From assembly GCA_015064195.1 (NCBI GenBank), contig SVSO01000076.1, forward strand, positions 1 to 12,143: a DNA stretch of 12,143 bases, read 5' to 3'. This DNA comes from Oscillospiraceae bacterium. GTDB taxonomy: Bacteria > Bacillota_A > Clostridia > Oscillospirales > CAG-272. The position numbers and the translations under genes are program-made. The notes below the pieces were generated by a model. The model had not been told where the DNA came from. It did no database searches and saw only the letters and a program-made list of their open reading frames with translations. The number at the start of each line of letters is the position of its first letter. Position 1 is the stretch's first letter. This document shows, piece by piece, positions 1 to 7,536 of this stretch.

Positions 1-10
1 AGGCGAAATC

Positions 11-970
11 ATGCTCGACAGCATACTCTTCAGTCTCAATTCCGTCGCGCCGATCTTCATTCTGACCCTGATTGGTGTGATTCTCGGGCGAAAAAAATTC
101 CTCAATGACGGATTCCTTGCCGCCGCGGACAAGCTGGTGTTCAAAATCTGCCTGCCGTGTCTGCTGTTCGTGGACATTGCCACGGCGGATCTCGGCGAGC
201 GCATGGACATGAACCTCCTCGCATTCTGCATCATCGCGGTCATTCTGTCATTTTTCATCCCGTGCCTTGTCGTACCGCTGTTTATCAAGGATAACCCCAA
301 GCGCGGCGCGTTCATTCAGGGCATCTATCGCGCCAACACTGCCATCATCGGCATCGTGCTGGCGGAGAATATGTTCGGCGCGGAGGGACGTTCCACCATG
401 GCGCTGGTATTGCCCTTCGTTGTGGCGCTGTTCAACGCTTTCGCTGTGGTCATCCTGTCCATCTACGCTCCGGCTGACGTGAAGCTGACGCCAAAGCAAT
501 TGGTGAAGCGCATCTCCAAGTCCGTGGTGACAAACCCCCTCATCATCGGCATCATATTGGGACTTCTCTGGCAGCTCACCGGACTCACACTGCCTCTGCT
601 TGCCGAGCGCAGTCTGGATTATCTCTCCGGCATGGCAACTCCTCTCGCCCTCATCAGCCTCGGCGCCACCTTCCGGCTGGAGTCGCTGAAAGGCAGACTC
701 GGACTGACACTGCTGGCATCAGCCATCAAAACGGCGATCCTGCCGGCTGTCTGCTGCATTGCGGCCATCCTCCTCGGCTTCCGCGGTGTGGCGCTGGGCG
801 TGGTTTTCATCCAATTCGGCAGTCCCGCCTCCGTTTCCAGCTACATTATGGCAAAGCAGATGAAAAGCGACCATGAGCTTGCCGGTCAGATCATGCTGGT
901 ATCCACCCTCATGAGCGTTTTCACCATGTTCGCGGGCACATTTTTGCTCAGAATGTTAGGTTACATATGA
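11..970 (+). CDS. AEC-family (auxin efflux carrier-like) transporter
   Basis: This is a 319-aa, strongly hydrophobic protein with about ten predicted membrane segments in two halves around a more polar middle (about residues 155-175, with Lys/Arg-rich PKQLVKRISKS). That arrangement, and the opening pattern of a hydrophobic helix followed by GRKKFLNDG, fit the AEC/membrane transport family (PF03547). Bacterial members export or import small organic acids such as malate, but the substrate cannot be read from sequence. The N terminus reaches the first helix directly, so the ATG at 11 is credible; AGGCG at 1-5 may be part of its ribosome binding site, but the promoter lies outside the window. The last codons overlap the topoisomerase III gene by ATGA, so the two are probably translationally coupled although functionally unrelated. 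Confidence 0.88.
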   Translation: MLDSILFSLNSVAPIFILTLIGVILGRKKFLNDGFLAAADKLVFKICLPCLLFVDIATADLGERMDMNLLAFCIIAVILSFFIPCLVVPLFIKDNPKRGAFIQGIYRANTAIIGIVLAENMFGAEGRSTMALVLPFVVALFNAFAVVILSIYAPADVKLTPKQLVKRISKSVVTNPLIIGIILGLLWQLTGLTLPLLAERSLDYLSGMATPLALISLGATFRLESLKGRLGLTLLASAIKTAILPAVCCIAAILLGFRGVALGVVFIQFGSPASVSSYIMAKQMKSDHELAGQIMLVSTLMSVFTMFAGTFLLRMLGYI

Positions 971-3153
971 AACTCATCATCGCAGAAAAGCCCAGTCTGG
1001 CGCGCTCCATTGCCGCCGCACTGGGCGATCCCGTCAAAGGAAGCGGTTTCCTCACCGTGGGCGACACCATCGTCACATGGGCATTCGGACACCTGTTTTC
1101 GCTGGCGGATATTGAAGATTACACCGGCGGCGTGCCGAATCAGAAGTGGACGCTCGCCGGTTTGCCCTGTTTTCCGGGGGAATTCCGCTACAAGCTCCGG
1201 GGAAACGATCCGGGCGTGAAGCATCAGTTCGATGTCATCCGCTCCCTCTGCCGCCGTCCGGACGTGGACACCATCATCAACGCCGGCGACTCAGACAGAG
1301 AGGGCGAGATCATCGTGCGCCTGTGCATCATGATGTCCTTCGATCTCACGCCATCCCAGCCCTTTTTTGTGGAGGGCAAGCGTCTGTGCAGGCTGTGGCT
1401 GCCCGATCAGACGGCGGAAACCATCGTCGCCGCCGCAACCAACCCCGGCGATGAGCGGGAATACGACAAGCTGGCAAACGAAGGCTTTGCCCGCACCTAC
1501 ATGGACTGGCTGTACGGCATCAACCTGACGCGCTACGCCACGCTCAAATCCGGCGCACTGCTGAGAGTTGGCCGTGTCATCGTGCCCATCGTCCGCGCCA
1601 TTTGTGAGCGCGACCGTGCTATCCGCAATTTCGTGCCGGAAAAATATTATCAGCCCCGTTCCGCCGAGGAGACAAACGGCGCGGAAGTGGAGCTGACCTC
1701 AAAGTTGAAATTTGACAAGGATTCGCTTGCGAAATGTCAGGCGAAATGCGCGGAGTACAACAACTTCGGTGCGACGGTTTTATCCGTCAAGCGCAAGAAA
1801 GATAAGCTTTCGCCGGGCAAGCTGTGGTCGCTGTCCAAGCTCCAGAGCTTCCTCGGCAAAAAGTTCAAAATGTCCATGAATCAGAGCCTTGAGATCCTGC
1901 AGAAGCTGTACGAGGAGGGCTACGTCACCTATCCGCGTACCAATTCGGAATATCTCGCCACGGCGGAAAAGGACAAGATGCGCCGGGTCATCGATCGGGT
2001 GAAAAATCTCGGCTACCCGGTGGTGTTCAAGGAATCGAAGCAGATTTTCGACGACAGCAAGATCGAAGCCCATTCCGCACTCACGCCCACCACGAAAATT
2101 CCCGATAAAACCAAGCTTACCCCCGATGAATCCAAGGTCTACGGCGCCATCATGCGCAGATTCGCGGCGGTATTCTGCGGCCTCGACTGCATCGTTGACC
2201 GCACGGAGATTAAAATTGCCGTGGGAAATCCGCCGGAAAATGGGGAAGAATTCACCCTCAAGGGCATGGTGATGGTGGAGCCGGGCTGGACGAAATTTGA
2301 CGATTATTCCACAAAAGACAAGGTTCTGCCGCCGCTGAAAAAGGGCGACGCGGTGAACATCAACTTTGCGCCCGCCGAAAAGGAAACATCGCCGCCCAAG
2401 CATTACACCATCGAAACGCTGAACAATTACCTGAAAAATCCCTTCCGCGAAGATCTTGCGAAATCCGACGAGGAGGACGATGCGGAGGAATATCGGGCGG
2501 TTTTCGAGGGCTTGGAGCTTGGTACGGAGGCGACGCGCACGCAGATCATCGACAACGCCCGCAAATCCGAGTATATTCAGCTGAAAAAGGACGTTTACAC
2601 CATCCTTCCCGCCGGCGAATATCTGGTGGATGCGCTGGGCGGCATGGGCATCGGTATGGACAAATACAAAACCGCCGAGCTTGGTCGTGCGCTCAAACGG
2701 GTGTATCGCGGCGAATTGTCTGTGCGGGGCGCGGCGGAACTTGCCGAAGCGGAGATCTCGGAGGTGTTCGCGAGAGCAAACGCGCCGGATTCCGACGGAT
2801 TTGCCGGGGATCTTGTGGGAAAATGCCCGCTGTGCGGCGGCGATGTGGTGCGCACACGCCGCGGCTACGGCTGCAAGAATTACCGCGATGGCTGCAAATT
2901 TACGATATGGGCAACCATTTCCGGGCGGCGGATCGCCATCACTGAAGCACGCGCACTGCTGACGGATGGTGAGACGGAGAAGCTTGACGGATTTGTGTCA
3001 AAAAAGGGCAATCCGTATTCTGCAAAGCTCAAGCTGGATGGGGAAAAAGTGGCACTGGTGTTTGACAATGCGCCGCCTCCTCCGCCGCCGAAAATTCCGA
3101 CCGGACAGCTGATTCCCGGTCTGCCGGTGGACGAATCATTTATGGGGTATTAA
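967..3153 (+). CDS. topB: DNA topoisomerase III (type IA)
   Basis: This 728-aa type IA topoisomerase passes single DNA strands to relax negative supercoils and decatenate replication or recombination intermediates. The N-terminal Toprim domain begins MKLIIAEKPSLA (conserved Glu7) and carries the metal-binding DxDxE set as D108, D110 and E112 in NAGDSDREGE. The active-site tyrosine is Y322 in EEGYVTYPRTNSEYL. The C-terminal region has one four-Cys zinc ribbon (C620, C623, C636, C643) followed by a topoisomerase III-type C-terminal repeat and a Pro-rich stretch (703-708). Length and domain order suit a complete chromosomal TopB; TopB is also common on conjugative elements, but no transfer gene lies nearby. 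The ATG overlaps the transporter stop (ATGA), with only a weak AGG upstream at 958-960, so it probably depends on coupled translation. The downstream hypothetical gene starts 1 nt after its stop. Confidence 0.95.
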   Translation: MKLIIAEKPSLARSIAAALGDPVKGSGFLTVGDTIVTWAFGHLFSLADIEDYTGGVPNQKWTLAGLPCFPGEFRYKLRGNDPGVKHQFDVIRSLCRRPDVDTIINAGDSDREGEIIVRLCIMMSFDLTPSQPFFVEGKRLCRLWLPDQTAETIVAAATNPGDEREYDKLANEGFARTYMDWLYGINLTRYATLKSGALLRVGRVIVPIVRAICERDRAIRNFVPEKYYQPRSAEETNGAEVELTSKLKFDKDSLAKCQAKCAEYNNFGATVLSVKRKKDKLSPGKLWSLSKLQSFLGKKFKMSMNQSLEILQKLYEEGYVTYPRTNSEYLATAEKDKMRRVIDRVKNLGYPVVFKESKQIFDDSKIEAHSALTPTTKIPDKTKLTPDESKVYGAIMRRFAAVFCGLDCIVDRTEIKIAVGNPPENGEEFTLKGMVMVEPGWTKFDDYSTKDKVLPPLKKGDAVNINFAPAEKETSPPKHYTIETLNNYLKNPFREDLAKSDEEDDAEEYRAVFEGLELGTEATRTQIIDNARKSEYIQLKKDVYTILPAGEYLVDALGGMGIGMDKYKTAELGRALKRVYRGELSVRGAAELAEAEISEVFARANAPDSDGFAGDLVGKCPLCGGDVVRTRRGYGCKNYRDGCKFTIWATISGRRIAITEARALLTDGETEKLDGFVSKKGNPYSAKLKLDGEKVALVFDNAPPPPPPKIPTGQLIPGLPVDESFMGY

Positions 3154-3154
3154 C

Positions 3155-3706
3155 ATGACTGAACTCGACAAAATTGCCTATGCGAAAAAATTTCTCGAAT
3201 CGTTGGCGGACGGCATCAACCCCCTTGACGGCGAATTTGTGTGCGATGATGAGCTGATCGCCCATCCGCGCATCGTCGGATGCTTCCGCTATGTGTCGCA
3301 GATTCTCGATCGCGTCATTGAAAGCGGCGGAATTCCCGCAAAAAAACGGGTCAAACCGATCAATGATTTCGTCATGACCGACGAAATAGCGGAGAGCTTC
3401 CAATTCTCCGATGAGCCCGTCAGCATCAGCGACATCATCCGCCAGTTCAACGAAATGCGCCCCGAGGGGATGAAGCGGCTGACCTATCGCGCGGTCGCTG
3501 AATGGCTCGTCTCCATCGATGCGCTGGAGATCGTCACCACCTCCGGCGGACATACAACAAAGCGCCCGACCGAAATGGGTCGGACGCTGGGAATATCAAC
3601 CGAGCGGCGATTGGGGAAGGGCGGCGAGTACACCGTGGTCCTCTACGACCGGACTGCTCAGCAGTTCATCGTTGACAACCTCCGCGGAATCCTGTCCGCC
3701 GGGTAA
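3155..3706 (+). CDS. hypothetical protein linked to topB, possible winged-helix C terminus
   Basis: I do not recognise a named function for this 183-aa protein. The first half (about 1-60) looks like an alpha-helical module with the phrase LADGINPLDGEFVCDDELI, which resembles stand-alone conserved hypothetical proteins of Clostridia. The second half (about 105-180) reads like a small winged helix: a helix TYRAVAEWLVSIDALEI, a basic turn (HTTKRPTEMG), strand-like EYTVVLYD and a final helix AQQFIVDNLRGIL. There is no signal peptide or membrane span. It starts 1 nt after the topB stop, with GGGG upstream as a weak ribosome binding site, so it is cotranscribed and may be an accessory nucleic-acid-binding protein; that role is inference from context. 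Its last 111 bp overlap the oppositely oriented oxidoreductase gene. The conserved look of its C terminus argues that it is real up to its TAA. Confidence 0.75.
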   Translation: MTELDKIAYAKKFLESLADGINPLDGEFVCDDELIAHPRIVGCFRYVSQILDRVIESGGIPAKKRVKPINDFVMTDEIAESFQFSDEPVSISDIIRQFNEMRPEGMKRLTYRAVAEWLVSIDALEIVTTSGGHTTKRPTEMGRTLGISTERRLGKGGEYTVVLYDRTAQQFIVDNLRGILSAG

Positions 3707-4909
3707 CACCTCGCTGCAGTGAAGCTTTACCCCGGCCTCGCGCAGTTTATTCTGGAGAATTTTAACATCCAGACTTGCAAAATCATCGGTCAGTGCGGCG
3801 GCGATTCCGGCGGCTTCACCGGTGACGGCGCAGACGGGGATGCATCGGGTGATGTCCCACAGATCGTCGGCAACGGAAATATTCCGCCCGGCGGTGATGA
3901 GATTTTTGATCCGATTTCCAAAGAGGCATTCATACGGCAGCTCGAAGACCGGCCCGGCCTTGTACCAGTGAGCGGCCATACCGATGCTCGACTCCATGCG
4001 TTTGTGGGAGATGGAGATGTCCGGTGTCGCCGCGCCTGCGATACGGCGGGTCATGAGAAACTGCGGAATGGTGGCGCAGGTGATGGGTTCGATTTCTGCG
4101 TTATTTTCCCGCGCCTCCACGATGCCCTGCATGAGGATCTGATGGGTCATGATGTTCCATTTTGACGTCTCCATGGCATCGATGCCGCTGGCGCGCGTAT
4201 TGGCATTCAGCTGTTTTGCCAGCTTTTCCACGGTTTCATCGTAGTTTTTCAGCTTTGTCCGCGTCTGGAACCACACGCAGTCCGGCGATTTGCGGAAATG
4301 CCACATGGAAAGCTTGTTTCCCGGGGCATAAACTGCCGTGTCAGCCCCTGCAAGCTTGCAGATATCCGCATCTCCGGTGCAGTCGATGACGCTTTTAGAC
4401 GTGATGGCAGAGCGTCCGGACTTGTTTTCGATGATGACGGCGGAAATTTTGTCATTTTCCACCACAGTTTCGGCGGCGATGGTGCCGTACAGCACCGTCA
4501 CGCCCGCTTCCACCAGCAGACGCTCCGCTTCGATGGCGAAAACATTGGGGTTGAAGTTGACCTCATAGCGGCATTGGATGCGCTCTTCGAGCGTTCCGTC
4601 CTCAAACCACGGCTTCGGATAATGTCCGACGACGATTCCGTGGGAAATGGACAGCCGCAGCAGTTCTTCGGCAATGCCGAAGCTGACCTGATGGCCGCAT
4701 CCGTCGCAGATGGGCAGATAAATGATGACGAGGCCGAGGGTGGCAAGACCGCCCAGCATATATTCGCGCTCCAGCAGGATGACGCGAGCACCCTGCCGTG
4801 CTGCGGCAAGTGCCGATGCGATGCCAGCCACACCGCCGCCGCAGACCAGCACGTCACAGCTGTCAGTAACTGCCAATTCGCGGGCAGGCTCAATAATTTT
4901 GGTTGACAT
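3596..4909 (-). CDS. FAD-dependent oxidoreductase (FAD_oxidored family)
   Basis: This 437-aa protein opens with a dinucleotide-binding Rossmann fold: strand DVLVCGGGVAGIASALAAA (GGGVAG at residues 24-29), then ARVILLERE, whose acidic end (Glu47) binds the ribose, and the LGGLATLGLV signature of FAD-dependent oxidoreductases in the PF12831 group. Near the end, LITAGRNISVADDLW followed by AVTGEAAGIAAAL is the usual second FAD contact. Substrate unknown; no signal peptide, so probably cytoplasmic. An upstream in-frame ATG at 4936 exists, but the ATG at 4909 follows GAGGTGA at good spacing and gives the natural N terminus, so I use it. A consensus sigma-A promoter sits upstream. The last 40 or so residues (after REAGVKLH) look unlike the family and run antisense through the end of the neighbouring gene, suggesting the original stop was lost. 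Confidence 0.85.
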   Translation of the reverse strand: MSTKIIEPARELAVTDSCDVLVCGGGVAGIASALAAARQGARVILLEREYMLGGLATLGLVIIYLPICDGCGHQVSFGIAEELLRLSISHGIVVGHYPKPWFEDGTLEERIQCRYEVNFNPNVFAIEAERLLVEAGVTVLYGTIAAETVVENDKISAVIIENKSGRSAITSKSVIDCTGDADICKLAGADTAVYAPGNKLSMWHFRKSPDCVWFQTRTKLKNYDETVEKLAKQLNANTRASGIDAMETSKWNIMTHQILMQGIVEARENNAEIEPITCATIPQFLMTRRIAGAATPDISISHKRMESSIGMAAHWYKAGPVFELPYECLFGNRIKNLITAGRNISVADDLWDITRCIPVCAVTGEAAGIAAALTDDFASLDVKILQNKLREAGVKLHCSEVLPGGQDSAEVVNDELLSSPVVEDHGVLAALPQSPLG

Positions 4910-4938
4910 AGAATCACCTCGCAGAAAGATTCGCAAAT

Positions 4939-4967
4939 ATTATACAACAAATTGCAGATTTTGTCAA
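4939..4967 (-). promoter_or_regulatory. sigma-A promoter of the FAD oxidoreductase gene
   Basis: On the minus strand a perfect -35 TTGACA (4962-4967) is followed by a 17-bp spacer and a perfect -10 TATAAT (4939-4944), about 30 bp ahead of the oxidoreductase start at 4909. Its -35 box lies 16 bp before the start of the divergent HAD phosphatase gene. No equally good promoter was found for that gene on the plus strand. Confidence 0.88.
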
Positions 4968-4983
4968 GTAGACGGAGGAAAAC

Positions 4984-5628
4984 ATGGGAAAATATCAGCA
5001 CATTTTGTGGGATCTGGACGGTACGCTCACTGATCCCGCAAGCGGCATCACGAAATCCGTGCAGTACGCACTGCGCAAATTTGGCATCGAGAGCGAGCTG
5101 GAACCGCTCAAGCCCTTCATCGGCCCGCCGCTGACCGATTCGTTTATGAAATATTTCAATTTTTCACCGGCGGATGCGGATCGGGCGGTGGAATGCTATC
5201 GGGAATATTATCGCGAAAAGGGAATATTTGACAATTTCGTGTATGATGGCATCCCGGAACTGCTGGCAAAGCTGAAGGCGGACGGCCGTGAGATCATCCT
5301 CGCCACGTCGAAGCCTATCGTGTTTGCAGACAAAATCCTCGCTCATTTCGACCTGAAGCAGTATTTCGATGCCACCTTCGGCGCGGATCTGGCAGGCAAT
5401 CGGGTGAAAAAATCCGACGTGATCGACTACGCACTGACCCATCATTCTATTGATATCACGAAAGCGGTGATGGTGGGCGATCGGGAGTACGATATTCTTG
5501 GCGCACACGCCTTCGGGATCCCGGCTATCGGTGTGCTGTTCGGTTACGGCAGCCGCGAGGAGCTGGAAAATGCGGGTGCAGAGGGAATAGCCGCAACCGT
5601 GGCAGAGCTTGGTGAACTGTTGGATTAA
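4984..5628 (+). CDS. HAD-superfamily hydrolase, phosphoglycolate phosphatase-like
   Basis: This 214-aa soluble phosphatase carries all four HAD motifs: motif I DLDGT with nucleophile D10 and acid/base D12; motif II with T108 in ATSKP; motif III lysine K142/K143 in NRVKKSDVI; and motif IV GDREYD with D166 and D170. The helical insert between motifs I and II (about residues 16-85) is a C1-type cap, as in phosphoglycolate phosphatase (Gph) and PpaX-like enzymes; GVLFGYGSREEL near the end is also typical. The exact substrate is uncertain. GGAGG at 4975-4979 gives a good ribosome binding site for the ATG at 4984. It stands divergent from the FAD oxidoreductase. Downstream, just after its TAA, lies the hairpin and promoter that lead into spoVAC, so the spore operon seems insulated from this gene. 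Confidence 0.9.
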   Translation: MGKYQHILWDLDGTLTDPASGITKSVQYALRKFGIESELEPLKPFIGPPLTDSFMKYFNFSPADADRAVECYREYYREKGIFDNFVYDGIPELLAKLKADGREIILATSKPIVFADKILAHFDLKQYFDATFGADLAGNRVKKSDVIDYALTHHSIDITKAVMVGDREYDILGAHAFGIPAIGVLFGYGSREELENAGAEGIAATVAELGELLD

Positions 5629-5630
5629 AT

Positions 5631-5659
5631 GCATAAAAATCCTCCCTTTGGGCATGATA
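5631..5659 (+). promoter_or_regulatory. probable sigma-G (forespore) promoter of spoVACDE
   Basis: GCATA at 5631-5635 and CATGATA at 5653-5659 are separated by 17 bp. They match the Bacillus sigma-G consensus as I recall it (-35 GHATR, -10 CATNHTA, 17-18 bp apart), and spoVA operons are known sigma-G targets. The start point would fall near 5665-5667, leaving a leader of about 17 nt that begins close to the downstream arm of the hairpin and contains the Shine-Dalgarno of spoVAC. Confidence 0.72.
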
Positions 5660-5678
5660 GTGCTGAAAGGGAGGATTT
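5637..5678 (+). promoter_or_regulatory. 13-bp inverted repeat that sequesters the spoVAC ribosome binding site
   Basis: The arms 5637-5649 (AAATCCTCCCTTT) and 5666-5678 (AAAGGGAGGATTT) are perfectly complementary, with a 16-nt loop that can form three more pairs (5652-5654 with 5661-5663). The downstream arm contains the spoVAC Shine-Dalgarno GGGAGGA (5669-5675). Only GTTT follows the stem, so it is a poor intrinsic terminator. In RNA reading through from the HAD gene it would hide the ribosome binding site. Confidence 0.8.
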
Positions 5679-5682
5679 GTTT

Positions 5683-6126
5683 ATGCAGATGGATCAAAAA
5701 ACATATCAGAAATACGTGGAAAAACGTGCAAAAAAGTCAAACCTCGGAGCAGATACGGCGCGTGCATATCTGGTAGGCGGCGGAATCTGCGTGCTGGGAC
5801 AAGGGCTGTACGATTGTTATCTCGCCATCGGAATGACGGAAAAGGATGCGAAAACGCTGCTTCCGGTGTCGTTGATTTTTCTGTCGGCACTGCTGACTGC
5901 GCTGAATGTATTCGATAAAATTGCAAAATTTGCCGGCGCGGGAACGCTGGTGCCCATCACCGGCTTTGCAAATGCTGTCGTTTCTCCGGCAATCGACACG
6001 AAAGCGGAAGGATTCATCCTCGGAGTCGGCGCGAAAATTTTCACCATTGCCGGGCCGGTGATCCTCTACGGAACGCTGGCATCGACGATTTACGGCGTGA
6101 TTTTGTGGATCGGGAGGTTGCTTTGA
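5683..6126 (+). CDS. spoVAC: stage V sporulation protein AC (SpoVAC)
   Basis: This 147-aa membrane protein of the SpoVA family (PF03862) is part of the spore inner-membrane channel that takes up calcium-dipicolinate during spore formation and releases it at germination. After a basic N terminus (YVEKRAKKSNLG) come several hydrophobic segments and the family signature AGAGTLVPITGFANA at residues 84-98, then SPAIDTKAEGFILGVGAKIF. A longer reading from an ATG at 5629 would add 18 residues encoded by the hairpin, with no family resemblance; the ATG at 5683 has GGGAGGA 7 nt upstream and is chosen. It is first in a spoVAC-spoVAD-spoVAE operon under a sigma-G-like promoter. Its TGA overlaps the spoVAD start by one base. 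No spoVAA, spoVAB or spoVAF follows, which is normal for Clostridia. Confidence 0.95.
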   Translation: MQMDQKTYQKYVEKRAKKSNLGADTARAYLVGGGICVLGQGLYDCYLAIGMTEKDAKTLLPVSLIFLSALLTALNVFDKIAKFAGAGTLVPITGFANAVVSPAIDTKAEGFILGVGAKIFTIAGPVILYGTLASTIYGVILWIGRLL

Positions 6127-7145
6127 TGGGGCGGGGAATCATCCGGCTGACGACGCGGCCGTCCATCGGGTCGGCGGCGGCAATCGTTGGCAAAAAGGAA
6201 GCAGACGGCCCGCTGGCACGCTGTTTTGACAAATACGACGACACGGACACCTTCGGAATGCCCACGTGGGAGCAGTCGGAGGCGGAAATGCAGCGGCTTG
6301 CGCTGACGACGGCGCTGGACAAAGGCGGGCTTTCTGTCTGTGACATCGACGCAATTTTCGCCGGCGATCTCATCAACCAGTGCATTTCCAGCGGATATGG
6401 GCTGGCGAATTTCGACGCGCCGTTTTTCGGTTTGTTCGGCGCCTGCTCAACCATCGCGGAAGGACTGATCCTCGGCGCAATGCTGGTAGACAGCGGAAAA
6501 TTCCGCCGAATCGCAGCCGTCACGTCTTCCCACAACTGCGCGGCGGAGCGGCAGTTTCGCTTTCCGGTGGAATATGGCGGCCAGCGAACGCCAACCGCCC
6601 AGTGGACCGTGACCGGATCGGCGGCGATTCTGGTGGAAGCTCATTCGTCCGGGCCGCACATTGCGGAGGTTTTGCCCGGTCGTGTGTGCGATATGGGAAT
6701 CCGCGATGCGGCGAACATGGGGGCGGCGATGGCACCGGCGGCGGCTGACACACTCACCCGCTATTTTCGTGAATCGGGCAGGCATCCCCGGGATTTTTCG
6801 GCTATTATTACCGGCGATCTCGGGTATGAGGGGAGCGGAATTTTAGTGGATTTGCTCAAAAGCGAGGGAATCGACATCGCCTGCGTCCATCATGACTGCG
6901 GGTTGATGATGTACGACCGACAGCGGCAGGATGTTCATGCGGGCGGCTCGGGCTGTGGATGCTGTGCCGCGGTGCTGGCCGGGTATTTCATCCCCCAGCT
7001 TCGATGCGGGCGGATGCAGGATGTGCTGATCATGGCAACGGGTGCGATGATGAACACCGCCAGCATTCAGCAGGGGCTGACGATTCCCGGCATCGCGCAC
7101 TTGCTGCGGCTGACAATGGAGGAGAATGATGGAAAAAATGCTTGA
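6126..7145 (+). CDS. spoVAD: stage V sporulation protein AD (SpoVAD)
   Basis: This is a 339-aa protein with a thiolase/ketoacyl-synthase III-like fold that sits on the outer face of the spore inner membrane and binds dipicolinic acid in Bacillus. Recognisable blocks are PSIGSAAAIVGKKEADGPLA near the N terminus, PTWEQSEAEM, FGLFGACSTIAEGL (residues 102-114, with C107 where thiolases have their nucleophile), SHNCAAERQFRFPVEYGGQR (135-154), ITGDLGYEGSGIL and the late HHDCGLMMYD followed by HAGGSGCGCCA. Length agrees with the family. The ATG at 6126 overlaps the spoVAC stop (TGATG) and has GGGAGG at 6112-6117 upstream; an in-frame ATG at 6105 lies inside spoVAC and lacks such a site. Its last codons overlap spoVAE, so the three subunits are translationally coupled. 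Confidence 0.96.
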   Translation: MGRGIIRLTTRPSIGSAAAIVGKKEADGPLARCFDKYDDTDTFGMPTWEQSEAEMQRLALTTALDKGGLSVCDIDAIFAGDLINQCISSGYGLANFDAPFFGLFGACSTIAEGLILGAMLVDSGKFRRIAAVTSSHNCAAERQFRFPVEYGGQRTPTAQWTVTGSAAILVEAHSSGPHIAEVLPGRVCDMGIRDAANMGAAMAPAAADTLTRYFRESGRHPRDFSAIITGDLGYEGSGILVDLLKSEGIDIACVHHDCGLMMYDRQRQDVHAGGSGCGCCAAVLAGYFIPQLRCGRMQDVLIMATGAMMNTASIQQGLTIPGIAHLLRLTMEENDGKNA

Positions 7146-7497
7146 TTATGTATGGGCATTCGTGGTCGGCGGGGCACTATGCGCCATCGCGCAGGTGCTC
7201 ATCGACCGCACAAAGCTGACGCCGGCGCGGATTCTCGTGTGTTACGTTGTGGCGGGCGTGATCCTCACCGGCATCGGCGTGTACGGGCCGCTGGTGGAGC
7301 TTGCTGGGGCCGGTGCAACCGTGCCGCTCACCGGCTTCGGCTATTCGCTTGCCATGGGTGTGCGGGCAGCTGTCAACGAACGTGGATTGATCGGCGCGCT
7401 CACCGGCGGACTCACTGCCACCGCCGCCGGAATAACCGCCGCCATGGTTTTCGCATGGCTGGCTGCGGTATTTTTCAAAGGAAAGCCCAAGGGATAA
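7129..7497 (+). CDS. spoVAE: stage V sporulation protein AE (SpoVAE, SpoVAEb type)
   Basis: This 122-aa integral membrane protein is the last subunit of the SpoVA dipicolinate channel. It has four hydrophobic segments, and its signature AGAGATVPLTGF (residues 59-70) is clearly paralogous to the matching motif of SpoVAC in the same operon. The C terminus ends in a short basic tail (KGKPKG). Two adjacent ATGs are possible: 7126 lies only 3 nt from GGAGG (7118-7122), while 7129 has about 6 nt spacing and is preferred; the difference is one Met. The gene starts inside the end of spoVAD. A symmetric stem-loop terminator follows directly after the TAA, closing the operon. Confidence 0.94.
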   Translation: MEKMLDYVWAFVVGGALCAIAQVLIDRTKLTPARILVCYVVAGVILTGIGVYGPLVELAGAGATVPLTGFGYSLAMGVRAAVNERGLIGALTGGLTATAAGITAAMVFAWLAAVFFKGKPKG

Positions 7498-7498
7498 C

Positions 7499-7528
7499 AA
7501 AAATGCTGTGCATCTCACAGCATTTTTT
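7499..7528. terminator. bidirectional intrinsic terminator between spoVAE and the convergent HTH gene
   Basis: A perfect 12-bp stem, AAAAATGCTGTG (7499-7510) with CACAGCATTTTT (7516-7527), encloses a 5-nt loop. Six Ts end the plus-strand copy (7523-7528) and six or more A/T pairs give the same layout on the minus strand, so it can end spoVACDE transcription and that of the gene at 7537-8997. Confidence 0.92.
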
Positions 7529-7536
7529 GTTGAAGA

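Noticed and set aside
967..3706. Part of an integrative conjugative element because of topB
   Set aside because: No relaxase, coupling protein, type IV secretion, integrase or att-like repeat is visible around it; the flanking genes look like ordinary chromosomal genes.
4910..4936. Upstream ATG of the FAD oxidoreductase adding 9 residues
   Set aside because: The GAGGTGA motif sits between the two ATGs and is correctly placed only for the one at 4909; the upstream ATG would use the ribosome binding site as coding sequence.
4915..4943. Plus-strand promoter for the HAD gene using TATTAT at 4938-4943
   Set aside because: The matching -35 position reads CACCTC, and the nearest TTGACA (4903-4908) is 29 bp away, too far for a functional pair.
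5629..5682. Upstream ATG of spoVAC adding 18 residues
   Set aside because: These codons lie in the promoter and hairpin, have no ribosome binding site of their own, and the extra residues do not look like a SpoVAC N terminus.
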